Positions 6,402 to 9,424 of a stretch of DNA of 9,424 nucleotides are shown here, piece after piece (position 1 is the stretch's first letter; each line of letters starts with the position of its first letter). The position numbers were made by a program, and so were the translations under genes. Location: positions 1-9,424 of the forward strand of contig JAICWZ010000044.1 in the NCBI GenBank assembly GCA_025966355.1, in the 5' to 3' direction. Under the pieces are notes generated by a model. That model searched no databases and was not told where the DNA came from. It was given only the letters and a program-made list of their open reading frames with translations. The DNA comes from Thermomicrobiaceae bacterium (GTDB taxonomy: Bacteria > Chloroflexota > Chloroflexia > Thermomicrobiales > Thermomicrobiaceae).

Positions 6402-7361
6402 GTGGCCAATCAAAAACCATTTCGCTTCGGAGTGATCAACGAGACGCCGCTGCCGGCCGAAGAATGGGTCGCCCATGTGCGGCGGATCGAGGAGCTTGGC
6501 TATTCAACGTTCTTGATTCGCGATCACCTGACGCCAGATTTCTTCGGTGAGCAATTCGCGCCATTGATCGCGCTGATGGCGGCGGCCGGCATCACGAGCC
6601 GGTTGCGTTTGGGTACGCTGGTGATCGACAACGACTTCCGCCACCCGGCGCTCCTCGCCAAGGAGATCGCGACACTCGACCTGCTCTCGGGCGGGCGCGT
6701 CGAGCTTGGCCTCGGCGCCGGCTGGATGCGGCGCGAGTACGACGCGGCCGGACTCAACTACGACCGTGCCGGATTGCGCATCGATCGACTGGAGGAGTCG
6801 ATCGCCGTGCTCAAGGGGCTCTTTGCGGACGGCGCGTTAAGCCATGCCGGAGCACACTACCAGATCGACGAGCTGGCGAACTTTCCGCGCGCGGCACAGC
6901 GACCGCAGCCGCCGTTGCTGATCGGTGGCGGCAAGCGGCGATTGCTGACACTTGCCGGTCGCGAGGCGGACATTGTCAGTATCCTGACAACTTCGGTCGC
7001 GAGCGGCAGCGTGCAAGACGATGCGACTGAGCGTCTGGCGCCGGCCGTTCGCCAAAAACTCGACTGGATTCGTACGGGCGCGGGCGAGCGCTACGACGAC
7101 ATCGAACTGAGCCTCGTCCCGACGCTCCTGCAAACCGACGATCCGCGTCAACGCGCCGCTGAACTGATCGCCGAACGCGGTTGGAACGGCGTCACCGTCG
7201 ATGACGTGCTCGCGATGCCGTCGCTGCTCTTCGGCAGCGAAGACGAGATGATCGATACGCTCGTTCGGCGCCGGGACGAATACGGCTTCTCCTACTACAT
7301 CGTCTCCGACCAGGATGTCGACCAGCTGGCACCGATCGTCGCCCGGCTGGCTGGATGCTAA
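6402..7361 (+). CDS. Luciferase-like (LLM class) probably F420-dependent oxidoreductase
   Basis: This is a 319-residue TIM-barrel protein of the luciferase-like monooxygenase superfamily, closest in pattern to the MSMEG_2516-type group assigned to F420. Recognisable segments are FGVINE (9-14), RDH (40-42), TSRLRLGTLVIDNDFRHP (65-82), the signature ATLDLLSGGRVELGLGAGW (90-108), RIDRLEESIAVLKGLF (126-141) and PLLIGGGKRRLLTLAGREAD (171-190). Family members transfer hydride between F420 (or FMN) and an organic substrate; the substrate here is unknown. The start is GTG 6402 with GAGAGGA 7 nt upstream, giving MANQKPFRFG at the conserved beginning of the barrel. The protein is soluble, with no signal peptide. 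It is monocistronic: a repeat cluster lies upstream and a long hairpin begins 3 nt after the TAA. F420 rather than FMN use is inferred from family resemblance; no F420 biosynthesis gene is in view. Confidence 0.88.
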   Translation: MANQKPFRFGVINETPLPAEEWVAHVRRIEELGYSTFLIRDHLTPDFFGEQFAPLIALMAAAGITSRLRLGTLVIDNDFRHPALLAKEIATLDLLSGGRVELGLGAGWMRREYDAAGLNYDRAGLRIDRLEESIAVLKGLFADGALSHAGAHYQIDELANFPRAAQRPQPPLLIGGGKRRLLTLAGREADIVSILTTSVASGSVQDDATERLAPAVRQKLDWIRTGAGERYDDIELSLVPTLLQTDDPRQRAAELIAERGWNGVTVDDVLAMPSLLFGSEDEMIDTLVRRRDEYGFSYYIVSDQDVDQLAPIVARLAGC

Positions 7362-7364
7362 ACG

Positions 7365-7452
7365 AGGAGACGAGTATCTCGCGCGGAGACGCAGAGACGC
7401 AGAGTTCTTAATTTAGAAATCTCTGCGTCTCTGCGCGAGATACTCGTCTCCT
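7365..7452. terminator. Long bidirectional hairpin between convergent genes, built on 8-bp repeats
   Basis: An outer perfect 18-bp stem (7365-7382 with 7435-7452) and an inner perfect 14-bp stem (7391-7404 with 7421-7434) enclose an AT-rich loop in which TTCT (7405-7408) and AGAA (7415-7418) can also pair. The left arm has 8 unpaired bases (7383-7390). The inner part consists of 8-mers GCGGAGAC, GCAGAGAC and GCAGAG on the left but only two units on the right. The hairpin starts 3 nt after the oxidoreductase stop and covers the stop codon of the HAD gene (7453-7451), so it probably ends transcription from both sides. No T-run follows on either strand, so it is not a textbook intrinsic terminator. 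GCAGAGAC-type repeats are common between genes in unrelated bacteria. Confidence 0.75.
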
Positions 7453-8215
7453 AGAGTACGTCGCCAATCTCGGCGAACGAGTCGATGACGGAGTCGGGTT
7501 GGGCCGCTTCGAGGTCCGCTTCGGTGAAGATGCCGGTGCGGACGAGGATGCCGGTCAGTCCGAGCCGCATGGCCGGCATGATGTCCTGCAGGAGATCGTC
7601 GCTGACGATCGCGACCTCCTCCGGCGGCAGGCCGAGCGAGCGGAAACCGGCGCGGAAGAAGGGCGCGGCCGGTTTGCCGACGAGCCGGGCGCGCTTGCCG
7701 GTGACGTATTCGAGTCCGCGAATAAACGCACCGGCGTCGAGCGTCGGTCCCTGGGCGGTGATCCAGTATTTGCCGCGATGCATGGCGACGAGCGTGGCGC
7801 CGTTGAGGAGCAGCCGGAAAGCGTGATTGAGCGCGGCGTAGGTGAAGTTGTGCTCGGCACCGCCGATCACGACGACTTTGGCGTCCATGCCGTTCGTCAA
7901 GGGCACACCCTCGAAGTCGTCGGCCACGTCGCCGGTGGTGATCAGATAGCACGGTTGGCCGGGGAAGCGGCGACGCAGATAGGCGGCGGTGGCGGCTCCC
8001 GCCGTGATGATCTCCTCGTCATTGACGTCGAAGCCGATACGGCGTAGCAATGCGCCAAGTGAGTGGCGTGTACGCACCGTCGTGTTGGTGAGGAGGCGAA
8101 ACGGGAACTGGCGCCGTCGCAGATCGGCAAGCGCCTCGATTGTGCCCGGTATCGGGTCGGTGTCGATGCGGAGCACGCCATCGACATCAATCAGGATGCC
8201 TCGAATATCGGCCAT
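7451..8215 (-). CDS. HAD superfamily IIA hydrolase (phosphatase, LHPP/NagD-like)
   Basis: This 254-residue protein has the HAD-IIA architecture: motif I IDVDGVL (9-15, nucleophile D10 and acid/base D12), motif II LLTNTT (41-46), a C2-type cap (about 75-175, including MHRGKYW), motif III lysine in VGKPAAPFF (K181) and motif IV VSDDLLQD (204-211). It should remove phosphate from a small metabolite using magnesium; the substrate is not predictable, as with LHPP- and NagD-like proteins. Motif IV normally reads GDD, and Ser205 replaces the glycine. ATG 8215 is preceded by GAGGAGAG. The gene begins 20 nt after the nadX stop on the same strand, so the two are very likely one transcript. Its own stop codon is inside the hairpin at 7365-7452. 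Confidence 0.9.
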   Translation of the reverse strand: MADIRGILIDVDGVLRIDTDPIPGTIEALADLRRRQFPFRLLTNTTVRTRHSLGALLRRIGFDVNDEEIITAGAATAAYLRRRFPGQPCYLITTGDVADDFEGVPLTNGMDAKVVVIGGAEHNFTYAALNHAFRLLLNGATLVAMHRGKYWITAQGPTLDAGAFIRGLEYVTGKRARLVGKPAAPFFRAGFRSLGLPPEEVAIVSDDLLQDIMPAMRLGLTGILVRTGIFTEADLEAAQPDSVIDSFAEIGDVL

Positions 8216-8235
8216 CGCTCTCCTCGATTTCTCAT

Positions 8236-9024
8236 TTACCCCACGTAAATCGGCATTCGCTCCCCGAGCAGCGTGCTGAGAATACTCATGGCAACCAGCC
8301 GTCCGGTGCGCGGATTTTCGTCGGTTGGGATGCCGCGTATCTCGAAGCGGAGCTGGCCAAAGGTTCCCTCAGCCGCGATCTCGTGCTGATTTCGCGTGAC
8401 GCCCGGATCGGCGATGATCTCCACCCGCGTCTGGTCGAGGCCGAGGCCGGCCAGGCTGACGGCGGCGGTGACATTCACGCTTTCGGGATACTTGAGCGCC
8501 GCCTCACGGGCAAAGCCGGAGAAGACGGTCCGCGGTGCGCTGAGCGGCGCGGCATCCGGGCCGAGCAGCGTTTTCGGCGGTTTGCGCACCGTGTGGGTCA
8601 CGCGCTCCAGCCCGCCGAGCCGCGCGGCCGCGATCGCGTCGAGCGCGCCAACGGCGCCGGAGGCGACCTTCATGCGGGTGCCGCCTTCTTCGGCGGCATC
8701 CAGCAGCGCCTGATGCACCTCGTCATGCGCCATCACGCCAACGCTGACCCCGATCAGATTGAACCCGGCCCGCAGCGTCGCCGGACCGTGCTCGCGCAGG
8801 CCGTCGTGTCCGGCGATCTCGACGACGACATCCGGTTTCAGCGCCAGCAGCTGATCGAGCGTCGCGACGAGCGGCGTGTCGACGGTACGCAGCCGGTTCG
8901 GGTCGCGGACCAGCGCTCCGATAATTTCGATGCTGTCGATCTGTCGTTCTTCGAGCAGATGGACGACACCCTGGCCGATCGTGCCCAGCCCGATAAACCC
9001 GACGCGGAGCGGCGCGTTCGCCAT
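8236..9024 (-). CDS. nadX: L-aspartate dehydrogenase
   Basis: This is a 262-residue protein, the usual length for NAD(P)-dependent L-aspartate dehydrogenase (EC 1.4.1.21). The enzyme interconverts L-aspartate with iminoaspartate/oxaloacetate plus ammonia and can feed NAD synthesis in place of NadB. A Rossmann fold opens it, GFIGLGTIGQGV (9-20) with the GxGxxG glycines 12, 14 and 17. The catalytic domain shows SGAVGALDAI (122-131), RKPPKTL (147-153), the NQHEI motif whose His214 aligns with the known catalytic histidine, and NPRTGRLVAMS (237-247). ATG 9024 follows GGGGGAGG by 6 nt; the frame stays open upstream to 9408, but the Rossmann motif must be near the N-terminus and that extension runs through the divergent promoter. 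It is the first gene of a two-gene unit with the HAD phosphatase. No nadA or nadC is in view, so NAD synthesis rather than aspartate catabolism is not proven. Confidence 0.9.
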   Translation of the reverse strand: MANAPLRVGFIGLGTIGQGVVHLLEERQIDSIEIIGALVRDPNRLRTVDTPLVATLDQLLALKPDVVVEIAGHDGLREHGPATLRAGFNLIGVSVGVMAHDEVHQALLDAAEEGGTRMKVASGAVGALDAIAAARLGGLERVTHTVRKPPKTLLGPDAAPLSAPRTVFSGFAREAALKYPESVNVTAAVSLAGLGLDQTRVEIIADPGVTRNQHEIAAEGTFGQLRFEIRGIPTDENPRTGRLVAMSILSTLLGERMPIYVG

Positions 9025-9184
9025 GGCGTACCTCCCCCAAGCAGATGCCTTATCGTCGATACTTCTGCTGGATGATAAACCATCGCGCCGCTTCGCGGCA
9101 GTATGGGCATTGCGGCCCTGTCGCGCTCCTTGCGATACTGTCGCGTCGGGGCAATGAGCCGCAGCGGAACGATTGGGGGGTTGC
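9025..9184. promoter_or_regulatory. Divergent promoter region between nadX and the hydroxypyruvate isomerase gene
   Basis: This 160-bp gap separates two divergent starts. On the plus strand, TTGCGG (9110-9115), an 18-bp spacer and GATACT (9134-9139) preceded by TG one base away form a plausible extended -10 promoter for the isomerase gene. On the minus strand the stretch TTTATCAT includes TATCAT as a possible -10 for nadX without a clear -35. Ribosome sites are GGGGGAGG (minus, 9031-9038) and GGGGGG (plus, about 9175-9180). Shared control of the two genes is possible. Confidence 0.4.
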
Positions 9185-9424
9185 ATGCCACGCTTTGCCG
9201 CGAACCTGACGATGCTCTTTACCGAATACCCGTTCCTCGAACGCTTCGATCGGGCAGCTTCAGCCGGCTTCACCGGCGTCGAGTTCCTTTTCCCATACGA
9301 TGAGGATATCGCGGCCATTGAGCAGGCGTTGAAACGGAACGGGCTGACCCAGGTGCTTTTTAACTTGCCGGCGGGGGATTTCGCGGGCGGCGAACGGGGG
9401 ATCGCCAACGATCCGCGCCGCGTC
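9185..9424 (+). CDS. hyi: Hydroxypyruvate isomerase family protein (N-terminal part)
   Basis: The first 80 residues are in the window; the gene continues past 9424. The start MPRFAANLTMLFTEYPFLER, then FDRAASAGFTGVEFLFPYD and FNLPAGDFAGGERGIA, matches the N-terminus of Escherichia coli hydroxypyruvate isomerase nearly motif for motif, at the same distance from the start. Members are AP-endonuclease-2-like TIM barrels that interconvert hydroxypyruvate and tartronate semialdehyde or isomerise related keto acids such as 2-oxo-tetronate; the exact substrate needs the missing part and downstream neighbours. ATG 9185 has GGGGGG 4 nt upstream. It diverges from nadX. The family call is firm; the specific reaction is less certain because OtnI-type relatives look alike at this end. 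Confidence 0.88.
   Translation, partial: MPRFAANLTMLFTEYPFLERFDRAASAGFTGVEFLFPYDEDIAAIEQALKRNGLTQVLFNLPAGDFAGGERGIANDPRRV

Noticed and set aside
6253..6435. 60-codon plus-strand frame between the SWIM and oxidoreductase genes
   Set aside because: It begins within a palindrome and overlaps the GTG start of the oxidoreductase in another frame.
8140..9075. 311-codon plus-strand frame opposite nadX
   Set aside because: It covers the antisense of a clear aspartate dehydrogenase and gives a low-complexity, family-less product.
9025..9408. Upstream extension of nadX to 9408
   Set aside because: It would place 128 residues before the Rossmann motif and lie antisense to the well-matched start of the isomerase gene; ATG 9024 has a strong ribosome site.

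Overview
The window is high-GC bacterial chromosomal DNA with tightly packed genes, purine-rich ribosome binding sites and palindromic repeats in the gaps. A member of the Chloroflexota (for example a Thermomicrobia-like lineage) is my best guess. The basis is the gene mix (a YdjI-type SPFH protein, a SNF2/SWIM pair, an F420-type luciferase-like oxidoreductase, an aspartate dehydrogenase) and the CGTAGGG-headed palindromes. No rRNA or marker gene is present, so the assignment is tentative; an actinobacterium or another high-GC phylum is not excluded.

Left part (1-2153). The window opens with the last 32 codons of a protein that looks like a c-type cytochrome. A convergent gap follows, carrying a ~62-bp inverted repeat around a 146-bp spacer. 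Two minus-strand genes come next, read from 1826 down to 394: a cytosolic-looking SPFH/band 7 protein and, 2 nt behind it, a small helical protein of unknown function. A 327-bp divergent promoter region separates this pair from the next operon.

Centre (2154-6133). A plus-strand two-gene operon encodes a large SNF2-family ATPase (1026 aa, all main helicase motifs present) and a SWIM zinc-finger protein (294 aa). This SNF2/SWIM pairing recurs in bacteria and probably forms one DNA- or nucleoprotein-remodelling unit. Its substrate is unknown, and nothing else here (nuclease, methylase, toxin) makes it a recognisable defence system.

Right part (6134-9424). A repeat-bearing gap leads to a GTG-started luciferase-like, probably F420-dependent oxidoreductase. 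A long hairpin built on 8-bp repeat units separates it from a minus-strand operon of aspartate dehydrogenase (nadX) and a HAD-IIA phosphatase. Divergent from nadX, across 160 bp, begins a hydroxypyruvate isomerase-like gene that runs off the end. These three look like small-molecule metabolism: amino-acid/NAD precursor chemistry, phosphate-ester clean-up and C3 hydroxy-acid chemistry.

I found no CRISPR array, tRNA, rRNA, transposase or phage gene. The most unusual DNA is in the intergenic palindromes. The most interesting protein question is whether the SPFH/helical-protein pair and the SNF2/SWIM pair, placed head to head, work together.
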